64,000 bases of DNA from Chitinophagales bacterium (GCA_026461075.1 JAPJNH010000141.1:1-64000); one strand, 5' to 3'; shown: positions 25,637-35,495, numbered from the stretch's first letter. The notes: generated by a model from the letters alone, not told the origin. Numbers and translations: made by a program.

Positions 25637-26536
25637 TTAGAGTAGGTCTTTCGAAGCGTGGATAAATTCCTGCATTTCTGTGGATAGTGAAGGAGATGCG
25701 CTTATTAATGGAAGACGCAACTCGTTTTCACAGAGTCCCATTTGTGCTAAGGCTAATTTCACGCCAACCGGATTTCCTTCCTTAAACAACAAATTGATTC
25801 CTTTAAAAAGACGTAGGTGAATTGGTGCAGCCGCTGCAGTATTTCCCGCAAGCGCGTCTTGCACCATTTTACAGAAAGGTTTTGGAAAAGACTGTGCTGC
25901 CACAGAAATTACGCCATCAAAACCGCAAGCGATTTGAGGGAAGGTCAAATCATCATCCCCGCTTAATAAAAGAAATCCTGCCGGACGGTCGCGTAGCAAT
26001 TCAAAAGTAGCATACATACTACCTGCGGCTTCTTTAATGCCGATGATATTTTTGTGTTTAGTGGCTAAATGAATTACCGTTGCAGGTTGTAAGGTAACAC
26101 CCGTTCTTCCAGGTACATTATATAAAATGATTGGCAAAGGACTCATAGCGGCGATAGCGTCATAATGCGCTATCATTCCTTGCTGTGAGGGCTTATTATA
26201 ATACGGCGTAACAGAAAGGAACGCACAGTATTGATCACGGAAGGCAAACTGGCGCATGTCTTCGATCACTTGCATGGTATTGTTTCCGCCCATACCGGCT
26301 ACCAAAGGAACTCTTCCGTTTACAAATTCAACCGCTTTGCCGAATACTTCTTGTTTTTCTTCTTTTGTAAGTACCGGACCTTCTCCTGTCGTACCTAATA
26401 TGATGAAATAGTTGACTCCGTTCTCAATATTAAAATCGATTACACGTTGCATGGCTGCAAAGTCGATGCTTTTATCTTTTTTAAAGGGAGTGATTAACGC
26501 TACACCTGTTCCTCTTAAATGGCTATTGCTAAACAT
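25637..26536 (-). CDS. dapA: 4-hydroxy-tetrahydrodipicolinate synthase
   Basis: Condenses pyruvate and aspartate semialdehyde, the first committed step to diaminopimelate and lysine. It has 299 residues. The start is the ATG at 26536 (MFSNSHLRGTGVALITPF); the frame upstream runs into the neighbouring gene. Motifs: GTTGEGPVL (about 44-52), the Tyr of VTPYYNKPSQQG, YNVPGRTG, and the Schiff-base Lys in GIKEAAGS. It starts one base after the stop of the large beta-propeller gene upstream, so the two are probably co-transcribed even though their roles look unrelated. Confidence 0.96.
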   Translation of the reverse strand: MFSNSHLRGTGVALITPFKKDKSIDFAAMQRVIDFNIENGVNYFIILGTTGEGPVLTKEEKQEVFGKAVEFVNGRVPLVAGMGGNNTMQVIEDMRQFAFRDQYCAFLSVTPYYNKPSQQGMIAHYDAIAAMSPLPIILYNVPGRTGVTLQPATVIHLATKHKNIIGIKEAAGSMYATFELLRDRPAGFLLLSGDDDLTFPQIACGFDGVISVAAQSFPKPFCKMVQDALAGNTAAAAPIHLRLFKGINLLFKEGNPVGVKLALAQMGLCENELRLPLISASPSLSTEMQEFIHASKDLL

Positions 26537-26537
26537 A

Positions 26538-29222
26538 TTATTGCTTGATGAATTTCTTTGTAAAGGTATGATTTGTTTTGTCAGTAAACTGCACGAGATA
26601 TAAACCTGCAGGCCATTCCAGACATTCGATGCCGGTTTGGGTGTTAACATTTATTTTTTCAATAACAAGTTCTCCTTTTAAGTTGTAGATGCGAATTGTT
26701 CCCGGAAGCTTATTTGTTATTTGAATGAAATCGTGGCTAGGATTTGGAAAAAGTTGAATTGGTTCTTCCGCAATGGCTGGAGAAACACTAGTGTTTGTTC
26801 CCATATCGATTTTAGGGCAAGAGCCGCAAAGTGAATTGCTGTAGAAAGCGCCACGTCCGTGTGTGCCTGCATAGAGGTAGTATTGTCCGTTTGTGTCGGG
26901 CACCGCCAATAATTGCATCGTTGGTACACGTGGGAAATTGCTGTTTTCTTCTTGCCATTGCGGAGAAGGTGCGTCGATATCGTTGCATGCCCAAACACCG
27001 TATTCTGTACCGATGATACAATTGGAAGGGTTATAAGGATTCAATAGGATATCGTAAACAGGGAATGCAGGAAGGTCGCCTTGTAGATTGCTAGTGTTGG
27101 TATTGCCTGTGCCAGTGCTCGTCAATGCGTTATTGATTCGTACAATATGGTTGGCTTGTCCGTAATTCGAAAGCGATAAAACAATACTATCAGGATTACG
27201 AGGATTGATACTAATGCCCGTAATGAAACGGGAGGAAGAATAGATTAAAGTGGTTTTAATACCAACATTAGCGGCATTAAAGGTGGTATAATTAAAGTTA
27301 GGATATTGTGCGGTGTCGATTCCACTAATGCGATATAATCTTCCATCTTCCGTTCCTACAAAAACTGTATTTAGATCAGGCGTCGCAATCATACGATAAG
27401 CATTGCTGATACCAGTACTATTAATTTTGTACCATGTTGGAATCGTAGCTGCAGGATCTTTACAAAGCCAAATATTCGCAGTAGACGCGTAAAACAAATA
27501 GGATTTTGGAGTTGGTAAGAAGCGTTCCTGTAAGGAGATACGCGTTAAGAAATAGCCTGCCTCGCCAGCTATATGTGCGTCGGAAAGGCTATTAGTAAAG
27601 GTTTGAGCACCGTTTAAAGAACGGTAAACTTCTGTCATGCCGCCATTTGCATCACCATATAAGGAACCAAAGACCATATTCGGATTTACTTTCGACCATG
27701 CACACTGGAATCCGTCTCCGCCAATTACCCCTTTCCAATAAGTATTATAAATTCCTTTAAAGTCGTTTACATTGGTGCCATTGTCTTGTGCACCACCAAT
27801 TACTTTGCCGGCAGGACTAGCGCCGATTCCATAAAATTGAGTTGGGCTATATCCTTTGTTACGGTCTTGGAAAGTGACATCATTTTTCTGCAGATTGGAT
27901 GCTTGATAAATTCCTCCATCATTTCCGATATACATCACATCAGGGTTACTTGGATGCGTAACAATAATATGATGATCTGGGTGGAGATAATATTTTGATG
28001 TATAGCCAACGGTATATCCAGAGCCGATTCTAAGCCAACCAACATTGTTATTCTCCCAAGTATAGATATCGCCCATACCTCCGATATAGATTTTGTTTTT
28101 GTTGTTAAGGGCAGCAGCGATACACATATCGTAATAGCCTTGGTTGCCATAAGGATTGAAGCCATTGTTGCCGTTAGCAGGATTCGCGATAGCAGCGAAT
28201 GTAACGCCTTTATCAGTGGTACGATATACACCTCCACTTACGCTAGCTGCAAGTGTAGCTATGTAGATATAATCAGGGTCGGCAGGAGAAATTGCAATTC
28301 GGATTTGTTGAAACGACTTTCCATTAGCAATAGCTCGTGGCGTGAACGTTTGTCCGCCATCTGTTGAAAGCATGATAGAGGTCAATGCGCCTACTTGGGC
28401 AGCCACGACAGATCCGTCACTACCGCATTGTACATCCCAACAGGTGCCGGAGCCGCTAACGCTACTTCTTTTTCCAAAGTAAATACCGTTTGTTGCACCG
28501 AATCCTGATCCTGCAATGCCTGGGTTAGCGGTCGCGTTATCGCTGACATAGAGTCCGTTGTTAGTAGCTAAATAAACTCTTTTCGCATCGGTAGGGTCGC
28601 ATGCAATAGCGTTGATATAAGCAAAGCCAGCAGATTGTGAATTGGCAGAAGGCTTGGTAATGATTATTTGTTTGAACGTTTTTGCATGGTCGGTCGACTT
28701 GAAAACACCTGCGCCAGGGAATTCATAGCCAGGGTAGGCGGCTACAGATTCACCTGTACCAAAATAAATATCTCCGTTAGCTGCTTGTGCAAGGCAAGAA
28801 ATATTTAGGTTGCTAAGACTATCGATATTCCAAGCGTTCCAACTTTTTCCTGCATCAAAACTTTCGAATAGACCGCCGCTCACACCTCCCGCAAGCATGT
28901 GTTGGGTGTTCTGTTTGTCGATTAATAGTGCGCGGGTGCGTCCGCCTACATTATGCGGCCCTAAATCAGTCCAACTAAGGCCCAGTGATTTTAATGATTT
29001 TTGTTGTGTGCTTTGTTCTACAGCTCGTGCAACACGATAGTATTCCTTTTGGTCGAGTACGCCCGTTGCAGGGTCTACACGCAGCTTTTGCCAAAAAGTA
29101 AAAAACTTAGCAAAATGACCTTGCTCTTCCTCCGCTTCATTTTCGAAATTCTGAAAACGGACCAAAGGGAGGTACGCACACAATATTGTTGCGAACAAGA
29201 ATAGGGTAAAACGTTTAACCAT
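26538..29222 (-). CDS. Large secreted beta-propeller (BNR/VPS10-like) T9SS protein
   Basis: An 894-residue exported protein. After a signal peptide (about 1-18) it opens WTDLGPHNVGGRTRAL and LAGGVSGGLFESFDAGKSW, the typical first blade of BNR/sortilin-like propellers. Many later blades repeat the S(T)DxGxTW pattern (YRTTDKGVTF, LSTDGGQTF, RSLNGAQTF). The last 80 residues (LFPNPSHDFIQI, RIYNLKGELV, WPAGLYLVQF, KKFIKQ) are a clear T9SS type A signal. Function: probably surface glycan or protein binding; no enzymatic residues are evident. Its stop is one base from the dapA start. Confidence 0.88.
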   Translation of the reverse strand: MVKRFTLFLFATILCAYLPLVRFQNFENEAEEEQGHFAKFFTFWQKLRVDPATGVLDQKEYYRVARAVEQSTQQKSLKSLGLSWTDLGPHNVGGRTRALLIDKQNTQHMLAGGVSGGLFESFDAGKSWNAWNIDSLSNLNISCLAQAANGDIYFGTGESVAAYPGYEFPGAGVFKSTDHAKTFKQIIITKPSANSQSAGFAYINAIACDPTDAKRVYLATNNGLYVSDNATANPGIAGSGFGATNGIYFGKRSSVSGSGTCWDVQCGSDGSVVAAQVGALTSIMLSTDGGQTFTPRAIANGKSFQQIRIAISPADPDYIYIATLAASVSGGVYRTTDKGVTFAAIANPANGNNGFNPYGNQGYYDMCIAAALNNKNKIYIGGMGDIYTWENNNVGWLRIGSGYTVGYTSKYYLHPDHHIIVTHPSNPDVMYIGNDGGIYQASNLQKNDVTFQDRNKGYSPTQFYGIGASPAGKVIGGAQDNGTNVNDFKGIYNTYWKGVIGGDGFQCAWSKVNPNMVFGSLYGDANGGMTEVYRSLNGAQTFTNSLSDAHIAGEAGYFLTRISLQERFLPTPKSYLFYASTANIWLCKDPAATIPTWYKINSTGISNAYRMIATPDLNTVFVGTEDGRLYRISGIDTAQYPNFNYTTFNAANVGIKTTLIYSSSRFITGISINPRNPDSIVLSLSNYGQANHIVRINNALTSTGTGNTNTSNLQGDLPAFPVYDILLNPYNPSNCIIGTEYGVWACNDIDAPSPQWQEENSNFPRVPTMQLLAVPDTNGQYYLYAGTHGRGAFYSNSLCGSCPKIDMGTNTSVSPAIAEEPIQLFPNPSHDFIQITNKLPGTIRIYNLKGELVIEKINVNTQTGIECLEWPAGLYLVQFTDKTNHTFTKKFIKQ

Positions 29223-29260
29223 CAGATTTGTTGTTGATGGTTAAATATACAAATTAGTCT

Positions 29261-30265
29261 TTAAATACTAGCGTTGAAGTGTTGCATTAAATCGTCCACC
29301 ATATCTGAAGAACCGATATAGATTGGCGTGCGTTGGTGAAGCGCCTCAGGTTGCATTTCCATGATGCGAATTTTTCCATTCGTTGCTTTACCGCCCGCTT
29401 GTTCTACAATGAAGGATAATGGATTACATTCATATAACAAACGCAATTTTCCATTAGGCGCATCTGTTGAGGAAGGATACATAAAGATTCCTCCTTTTAA
29501 CATCGTACGATGTAAATCAGCTACCATACTGCCAATATAACGGATACTATAAGGCTTCTTTTGTGATTTATCCAAAATCGTACACGCGTTCACATAATTC
29601 TTAACCGCATCAGGGAATGTCTGGATATAACCCATGTTTACGCTCACGATATTGCCGTTTTTAGGCATTTGCATATCAGGATGGGATAAGCAAAATTCAC
29701 CGATGGTAGGATCTAATGTAAATCCGTTTACGCCATTTCCTGCTGTATAAATCAACATGGTAGAGGTGCCATAAATAACGTAGCCGGCAGCTACCTGCGC
29801 CACGCCTTTTTGCAAAAAGTCTTCCTTGCTAACAGGATGATCGTTGTGTAAACGCTTAAAAATGCTAAAAATGGTGCCTACGCCCACGTTCACATCAATA
29901 TTTGAAGATCCGTCTAGCGGGTCCATGCAAATGAGGTATTGCGCTCCGTGTTCGTCCGTAAGGATCATATCTTCATCTTCTTCACTCACGATACCGCAGC
30001 AACGGCGACCGCGTTTGAAGGCAGCAATAAAGTGTTCATTAGCGAACACGTCCATTTTCTTTACCGTTTCCCCCTGCACATTGGTTGCGCCATGATCACC
30101 TAATATATCTACTAATCCTGCTTTGTTTAATTCTCTATTGACAATTTTTGCAGCAAGACCTACGCTACGAAGCAATCCAGAAAGAGTTCCGTGCGCACCA
30201 GGAAATTTACGTTCTTGTTGGTTAATAAAACCATTCAAAGTCACTAATTCGGTAGATAATGGCAT
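29261..30265 (-). CDS. fbp: Class 1 fructose-1,6-bisphosphatase
   Basis: Hydrolyses fructose-1,6-bisphosphate in gluconeogenesis. It has 334 residues, normal for the class. Motifs include GDHGATNVQGETVKK, SEEDED near 98-103, the metal-binding DPLDGSSNIDVN (about 113-124), IRYIGSMVADLHR and GGIFMYPSS near 256-264, which binds substrate phosphate. It has its own -7 box and diverges from the homogentisate dioxygenase gene. Confidence 0.97.
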   Translation of the reverse strand: MPLSTELVTLNGFINQQERKFPGAHGTLSGLLRSVGLAAKIVNRELNKAGLVDILGDHGATNVQGETVKKMDVFANEHFIAAFKRGRRCCGIVSEEDEDMILTDEHGAQYLICMDPLDGSSNIDVNVGVGTIFSIFKRLHNDHPVSKEDFLQKGVAQVAAGYVIYGTSTMLIYTAGNGVNGFTLDPTIGEFCLSHPDMQMPKNGNIVSVNMGYIQTFPDAVKNYVNACTILDKSQKKPYSIRYIGSMVADLHRTMLKGGIFMYPSSTDAPNGKLRLLYECNPLSFIVEQAGGKATNGKIRIMEMQPEALHQRTPIYIGSSDMVDDLMQHFNASI

Positions 30266-30285
30266 ATGTGTTTGGGTTCTTACCG

Positions 30286-30293
30286 CAAATATA
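30286..30293 (-). promoter_or_regulatory. -7 promoter element of fbp (TATATTTG)
   Basis: Exact TAnnTTTG match on the reverse strand, 20 bases before the ATG at 30265. Confidence 0.55.
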
Positions 30294-30341
30294 CAATTGT
30301 ATCTTGAAACTGAAAGTGATGAAGGTTTGGATTCGTCTTAT

Positions 30342-30349
30342 TAACTTTG
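30342..30349 (+). promoter_or_regulatory. -7 promoter element of the homogentisate dioxygenase gene (TAACTTTG)
   Basis: Exact TAnnTTTG match, 19 bases before the ATG at 30369. The -33 position has no clear TTG. Confidence 0.55.
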
Positions 30350-30368
30350 GGATTCCAAAAGAACAATT

Positions 30369-31526
30369 ATGCCTCATTACATGCGCTTGGGCGATTTGCC
30401 TCACAAACGACATACTCAGTTTCGTCAGCAGGATGGTTCGCTATATGCGGAGCAACTTTTCAGTACGGAAGGATTCTCTTCAAATTATTCTTTATTGTAT
30501 CACTGCCATCCACCAACTGAGATTTTGTCGGTAGGGCAGGGTAAAGACATCCGTCCGAAACGTGCTGCTGATCAAACCTTGAAGCCGCGTAGCTTAGAGT
30601 CGTTCAATTTAAAGCCGCAAGCCGACTTTTTAGATAGCCGTACCTACCTTTTAGTAAATGATGATTTATTACTTGGTGTAGCGGCGCCACAAGAATCTAT
30701 GCAAAGCTACTTTTATAAGAATGCGGATGCAGACGAGTTGTTGTTTATTCATGAGGGAAAGGGTGTATTGGAAACGGCCTATGGTAGTTTGCCATTCAGT
30801 TATGGCGACTATTTAATTATCCCACGTGGAACGATTTATCAAATTACGTTCGAGACCAAGGAAAATAGAATGTTGTTTTTAGAGTCTTATTCTCCGATAC
30901 GTTATCCTCGTCGTTATTTGAGTCATTATGGTCAGTTAATGGAACACGCGCCATTCTGTGAGCGTGATATCCGCGGGCCACAAGATTTGAAGACACATAA
31001 TATCGAAGGAGAGTTTTTAATGCAGGTAAAGAAGGATGGGCATTTACATCCGATTACCTACAAACATCATCCATTTGATGTAGTGGGTTGGGATGGATGT
31101 GAGTATCCATTTGCCTTCAGTATTCATGATTTTGAGCCAATTACAGGTCGAGTGCATCAACCACCACCAGTACATCAAACTTTTGAAACAAAGAGTTTCG
31201 TAGTATGTAGTTTTGTGCCACGTTTATACGATTATCATCCACTATCCATTCCTGCTCCTTACCATCACTCGAACATCGATAGTGATGAGATTTTGTATTA
31301 TGTGGATGGCGACTTCATGAGTCGTAAGCATGTAACGCGAGGGATGATTTCTGTTCACCCTGCAGGTATTCCGCATGGTCCGCACCCAGGTACGGTAGAA
31401 AAGAGTATAGGTGCGAAGGAAACGCGTGAATTAGCCGTAATGGTAGATACCTTCCGTCGTTTGTATGTAACGGAGGCTGCGCTTCAAATTGAAGATCCTA
31501 AGTATATGCGTAGTTGGGTAGATTAA
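30369..31526 (+). CDS. hmgA: Homogentisate 1,2-dioxygenase
   Basis: Opens the ring of homogentisate in tyrosine and phenylalanine breakdown, giving maleylacetoacetate. It has 385 residues, the shorter prokaryotic form. The N-terminal part is a cupin-like barrel (ELLFIHEGKGVLETAYGSLPFSYGDYLIIPRGT, split here by context); the C-terminal catalytic part holds HQPPPVHQTFETKSFVVCSF, HHSNIDSDEILYY with the Fe-ligand region, and HPAGIPHGPHPG. The final helix contains ETRELAVMVDTF. No other tyrosine-degradation gene is in the window, and the VOC protein at 7741 is not the upstream enzyme. It is a single gene between a -7 box and a shared terminator. Confidence 0.93.
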   Translation: MPHYMRLGDLPHKRHTQFRQQDGSLYAEQLFSTEGFSSNYSLLYHCHPPTEILSVGQGKDIRPKRAADQTLKPRSLESFNLKPQADFLDSRTYLLVNDDLLLGVAAPQESMQSYFYKNADADELLFIHEGKGVLETAYGSLPFSYGDYLIIPRGTIYQITFETKENRMLFLESYSPIRYPRRYLSHYGQLMEHAPFCERDIRGPQDLKTHNIEGEFLMQVKKDGHLHPITYKHHPFDVVGWDGCEYPFAFSIHDFEPITGRVHQPPPVHQTFETKSFVVCSFVPRLYDYHPLSIPAPYHHSNIDSDEILYYVDGDFMSRKHVTRGMISVHPAGIPHGPHPGTVEKSIGAKETRELAVMVDTFRRLYVTEAALQIEDPKYMRSWVD

Positions 31527-31557
31527 TCTTAGAAAAGAGGATTTTATTCAAATAAAT

Positions 31558-31593
31558 AAAAAAGCCGCTCTGCAATGCAAAGCGGCTTTTTTT
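31558..31593. terminator. Bidirectional terminator between hmgA and the metalloprotease
   Basis: AAAAAAGCCGCT (31558-31569), 11-base loop, AGCGGCTTTTTTT (31581-31593). A tract on one side and T tract on the other serve both converging genes. Confidence 0.92.
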
Positions 31594-31610
31594 ATAGCAA
31601 GAATCTATTA

Positions 31611-34169
31611 TTAATTCTTAATAATACGTTTTACGATGGTTTCGTTTTTCGTTTCTAATTTGATTAAATAAACACCATCTGCAAGTGTATTCATGTGTAC
31701 TGGAATTATCGCATTATTCTTCAAAGCGCCACTGTAAACATCCAATACTTTACGTCCTAAGATATCATTCATCGTAATTTGAACTTGGTTCAAATTAATA
31801 TTGCCGATACTTAAGTAAGTAAGTTCGTTCGCTGGGTTAGGCTGAATACTTATGGAAGCGTTATTCAAGCTAGTAATCCCTAAGAATTCAGTGATGGTAA
31901 CATCTTGAGAATAAGTACCTGAACAACCATATTGATCAGTGAAAGATAATATAACTGTGTAGGTTCCAGGAGCTGCATAACTATGTTTAGGATTTGCAGT
32001 TTGGTCGCTACCGCCATCTCCAAAATTCCAGTTATAGGTTCCTGAACCTGTAGTGGTATTTGTAAAGGAGTATGCATTTCCATTATTAGTGAAAGTGAAG
32101 CTAGGTGTTGGTAATGCATGTACGTTAACCGTGAGCATCGGAGAGTTTCCGGAGCAACCCGCAACCGTTTGTGCTACTTGTAGCGTGCTCAAACCTGCAG
32201 TATTGAAGGTTACATTAATGGTGTTAGTTCCTTGCCCGTTGTTGATTGTTGAGTTTGCACCACCGCTCACCCAATTGTAAGTGCTTCCGTTTACTGCGGT
32301 CACATTGTAAGGGGTCATATTACCAACGCAAACATCACCAGATCCAGAGATAGTTGGTGACGGAGCCGAGTTTACATTAACAGTAATGGTGTCTTTACCA
32401 ATACAACCAGCATAATAAGTTTGAGCAATCATCACAGAAGCAGATCCTGCAGCAGTAAATGAAGCGTTACAGGTTGATGCCGTAGAACCAGAGTTAATTG
32501 TTCCATTAGAAACTGACCATGCATAGGAAGAACCAGTTACTGGCGTAATAGAATAGTTTGAGCTACCAGATGTGCAGGCTGTTGCATTTCCTGTGATATT
32601 CGGTTTCGGGGTTGATGCTGTAATATTGATGGTATCAGTGCTTGAGCAACCACTACCGCTTGCGGTAACAATTAGGTTGCCGTTAGAGCCATTCGCACCC
32701 CAAGCAACAGTCACAGCGTTTGTTCCTTGTCCACTCACGATGTTACCACCATTTGCGGTCCATGTGAAAGTAGCATTCGCTGAATTGGCAATGCTATAAG
32801 CAGCCGTTGTGTTAGCACAAGGAGTAGCAGAACCGGAGATGTTCGCAATAGGTCCTGCGTTTACAGTAATCGTATCTTTTTTAGTAGAGGTTCCATTTGA
32901 ATTGCTTACAGTATAGGTTACAATGATTGAACCTGCACTGTTAAACGTTACGGCATGCGGACCAGCAGTTGTTGCGGTTGCTGGTGTAGCACCTGTGCCA
33001 AAGTTCCAAGAATAGGTTGTAGGGGTAGCAACTGTAGTTGCATCTGAGAAGGTAACAGTTTGACCTTGACAAATTGTTTGAGCACTTGCAGTGATCCCTG
33101 CAACAGGAACGGGGCCAAGTGGCAAACAACCTTGTGAGGTTAATAATCCCGAGCGTGATGTATTGATACAAGCTTGCATACGAGCGATTTGATCGTTCGA
33201 GAACATGTACATACATGCGTCATCGGTATAGTCCATATAGTTTTCCCAATTGTCAACGCGGTTGCCTAAATAGGTTTCCGCACAAGTGTTCACTGTAGAA
33301 GCAGGACATCCGAAATTTGCTGATGAAACAGGAGGTGTGTCACAACACATATCACCTTGCGAAGCACAATTAGCTGCGCTCATACCTGTACAACCTCCTT
33401 GGAAAGTGTGGTAAAGATTTAACCAGTGGCCCACTTCGTGGGTTGCTGTACGACCTTTATCATAAGGTGAGGCTGCAGTTCCTCCGTCGCCAAAAGCTGA
33501 ATAGGTGATTACCACTCCGTCAGTAGCTGCCGTTCCGCCAGGGAATTGCGCATAGCCTAAAACACCACCAGAAAGGTTACATACCCACAGATTTAGGTAT
33601 TTCGAAGTATTCCAAGCATCTTCTCCACCTTGCGCTGTATATTTCACTGCATCATTAGTGCTGAAAGAGCTAACAGTCGTTTGCTTACGTAGAATGCCGG
33701 TTGTTGGTTGGTTACTAGGGTCACGTACCGCAAGGCAGAATTCGATTTGAGCATCCCCTGCAATCGACTTAAAGGTATTACGCACAGAGTTTGAATCTGA
33801 ATTGTTTTTGCGGTAATCTGCATTTAAACGAGCAAGCTGAGTGTAAACTTGTGTGTTGGAAATGTTTTGTGCGGTCGTTTTGTAAATGATATGCACGACC
33901 ACAGGAATCGTTATAATTGGGGGTTGACCATTACTTGTTTTTACAGTATAGTTATTTGGGTGTGTCGCCATCCAGTTTTGGATTTGACTTTCAGCCATTT
34001 GATAGTTAATAGCGGCGGCTGGATTGGCAGCGATTTCTTGCGCCTTGTGTTCGTCAGAATAACAACGAACAGGACGTGGCGAAGTAGGGTTGGCCTTTTG
34101 AGCGAGGGCACTCGTCCCAAGCGTTAATAAGCTAAGGGTAGCTAAAAATAAAGTAGAGATTTTCTTCAT
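31611..34169 (-). CDS. Secreted M43 (pappalysin/cytophagalysin-type) metalloprotease with PKD-like repeats
   Basis: An 852-residue secreted zinc protease. Signal peptide about 1-23 (ending ALAQ). A propeptide-like region (about 25-95) precedes the M43 domain: PVVVHIIY, then the zinc site HEVGHWLNLYH (HExxHxxGxxH type, with Asn/Leu in the middle), Cys-rich loop, and ENYMDYTDDACMYMF, which provides the Met-turn. Residues about 350-690 contain several Ig/PKD-like units with repeated SYAWSVSNG and TYNWVSGG-type cores and a final true PKD (TYNWNFGDGG). The last 80 residues (IQPNPANELTYLS, LGRKVLDVYSG, LADGVYLIKLE, KRIIKN) form a T9SS type A signal. A TTTG-N18-CACTTTTG promoter lies upstream. Confidence 0.92.
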   Translation of the reverse strand: MKKISTLFLATLSLLTLGTSALAQKANPTSPRPVRCYSDEHKAQEIAANPAAAINYQMAESQIQNWMATHPNNYTVKTSNGQPPIITIPVVVHIIYKTTAQNISNTQVYTQLARLNADYRKNNSDSNSVRNTFKSIAGDAQIEFCLAVRDPSNQPTTGILRKQTTVSSFSTNDAVKYTAQGGEDAWNTSKYLNLWVCNLSGGVLGYAQFPGGTAATDGVVITYSAFGDGGTAASPYDKGRTATHEVGHWLNLYHTFQGGCTGMSAANCASQGDMCCDTPPVSSANFGCPASTVNTCAETYLGNRVDNWENYMDYTDDACMYMFSNDQIARMQACINTSRSGLLTSQGCLPLGPVPVAGITASAQTICQGQTVTFSDATTVATPTTYSWNFGTGATPATATTAGPHAVTFNSAGSIIVTYTVSNSNGTSTKKDTITVNAGPIANISGSATPCANTTAAYSIANSANATFTWTANGGNIVSGQGTNAVTVAWGANGSNGNLIVTASGSGCSSTDTINITASTPKPNITGNATACTSGSSNYSITPVTGSSYAWSVSNGTINSGSTASTCNASFTAAGSASVMIAQTYYAGCIGKDTITVNVNSAPSPTISGSGDVCVGNMTPYNVTAVNGSTYNWVSGGANSTINNGQGTNTINVTFNTAGLSTLQVAQTVAGCSGNSPMLTVNVHALPTPSFTFTNNGNAYSFTNTTTGSGTYNWNFGDGGSDQTANPKHSYAAPGTYTVILSFTDQYGCSGTYSQDVTITEFLGITSLNNASISIQPNPANELTYLSIGNINLNQVQITMNDILGRKVLDVYSGALKNNAIIPVHMNTLADGVYLIKLETKNETIVKRIIKN

Positions 34170-34213
34170 CTATTTCGTTTTTAAGAAAGGTGGTTGTGTG
34201 TTCTTAATTAATC

Positions 34214-34243
34214 CAAAAGTGGAAATTAATTTTTTTTAACAAA
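34214..34243 (-). promoter_or_regulatory. Candidate promoter of the M43 protease
   Basis: On the reverse strand TTTG (34240-34243), 18 bases, CACTTTTG (34214-34221; one mismatch to TAnnTTTG). It lies about 44 bases before the ATG at 34169. Confidence 0.45.
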
Positions 34244-34273
34244 TTGCCAATAAAAATCGGCTATCGTTAAGAA

Positions 34274-35440
34274 TTAGTCTAAAATAGACTCTAAAAAGCG
34301 CTTCAAAAACTCAATTTGACTCAGATTGTGAGTCGCAAAGGATTGGCAATTCTGTTGAATTGAAAGTCGCTGTTCCGCATTCGAATAGATAGACGACATG
34401 TTTTTTAGCCATTCTTCCGTAGAATTCGCGGAAAGGTAGTCTAAGTCGATTTTTGCGTTTAATCCTTCCATCCCTTTATCACTGCAAATACATGGGATTC
34501 CTAGTGAAAAAGCTTCAATTAATTTGATGCGAACCCCGGCTCCGTGAAATAATGGAACTAGCATCGTGCCATGCGCTTGCATAAATGCTTTAGCCGATTC
34601 AACTTCGCCATGATTCACCACACCGACAGGCAATGCCATTTCCTGCCCTAAACCTCTACCTGCTAGATGTAATGATGCCTTTGGATGCGCTGCAAAAAAC
34701 GGTGGCCAGACCTGCTGAAGAAACCATTCCATTCCAACTTTATTTGGCATCCATTCCATCGAACCAATATGAAAGAAATCTTGATTGGCAGGTTTAATCG
34801 TCTCATTTTTAGCAAACCATCCCGCTTCCAGTAAATAAGCCTTTTGATAGTTTTGAATGAAAGATAATTCATCTGAATTGATTGCTGCAATCACATCCGC
34901 TTTCGCCCAAGCATTTAGTTCATACGCTTTTAGCTGTTTCGCCAAGTGCTTCAGATAAATTCGCTTTAATCCGCTAGCTGCGTCCGCTAGGCCTTCCCAT
35001 ATTTTGAATTCGATATTGTGTGCACGAAGGATGATCTTGGCCTTAGAATGTTTGCGGATGCATTCGATATAAGGCGCCATGAATACCCCGTCGAGATGTA
35101 TAAGGTCGAAGGTTTGGCTTTGCAATACATGCACTATTTGTTGCTCCATTTCAGCGTTCACAAAACGACTGATATGGTAGGATTCGCCTTTGATTAAGCT
35201 TTTCAACGCGCCGATAGCTGACGGCGTTGTTTTTAAGTCCACGAAATCGGCTTGCGTGACGTAAGGCAAGAGCTCTTGAGCGGCTATTGCGGGATCAAGG
35301 TAGTGTTTGTCGGTATTGAAGCCGATAAAATGTACGTCATGACCAAGTGCAGCGTAGGCTTTAAGGAGATGCCAAATACCGATGGCTCCTCCATCCTTTG
35401 GAGGTAACGGTAGTCGATAGCTCAATTGCAAAACCTTCAT
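34274..35440 (-). CDS. Glycosyltransferase family 4
   Basis: A 388-residue GT-B enzyme likely to add a sugar to a surface glycan. The N-terminal domain starts MKVLQLSYRLPLPPKDGGAI, with a Gly-rich nucleotide loop typical of GT4, and has an RAHNIEFKIW segment; the C-terminal domain has GSMEWMPNKVGMEWF and the acceptor/donor region VPLFHGAGVRIKLIEAFSLGIPCI, which is the E-x7-E-like motif region (IKLIEAF). Soluble, no membrane helix. Divergent from a GT2 gene; both may serve one polysaccharide pathway, but no other biosynthetic genes are close. A TACCTTTA box sits only four bases before the start (35445-35452). Confidence 0.9.
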   Translation of the reverse strand: MKVLQLSYRLPLPPKDGGAIGIWHLLKAYAALGHDVHFIGFNTDKHYLDPAIAAQELLPYVTQADFVDLKTTPSAIGALKSLIKGESYHISRFVNAEMEQQIVHVLQSQTFDLIHLDGVFMAPYIECIRKHSKAKIILRAHNIEFKIWEGLADAASGLKRIYLKHLAKQLKAYELNAWAKADVIAAINSDELSFIQNYQKAYLLEAGWFAKNETIKPANQDFFHIGSMEWMPNKVGMEWFLQQVWPPFFAAHPKASLHLAGRGLGQEMALPVGVVNHGEVESAKAFMQAHGTMLVPLFHGAGVRIKLIEAFSLGIPCICSDKGMEGLNAKIDLDYLSANSTEEWLKNMSSIYSNAEQRLSIQQNCQSFATHNLSQIEFLKRFLESILD

Positions 35441-35444
35441 TCTA

Positions 35445-35452
35445 TAAAGGTA
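35445..35452 (-). promoter_or_regulatory. Possible -7 element of the GT4 gene (TACCTTTA)
   Basis: On the reverse strand, one mismatch to TAnnTTTG, four bases before the ATG at 35440. If used, the mRNA would be leaderless. Confidence 0.35.
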
Positions 35453-35487
35453 AAAAATGAAATGTTAGTGGAAGGGTAAAATTCTTG

Positions 35488-35495
35488 TATTTTCG
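35488..35495 (+). promoter_or_regulatory. Possible -7 element of the GT2 gene (TATTTTCG)
   Basis: One mismatch to TAnnTTTG, five bases before the ATG at 35501. Same box and spacing style as the gene starting at 60937 on the reverse strand. Confidence 0.4.
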
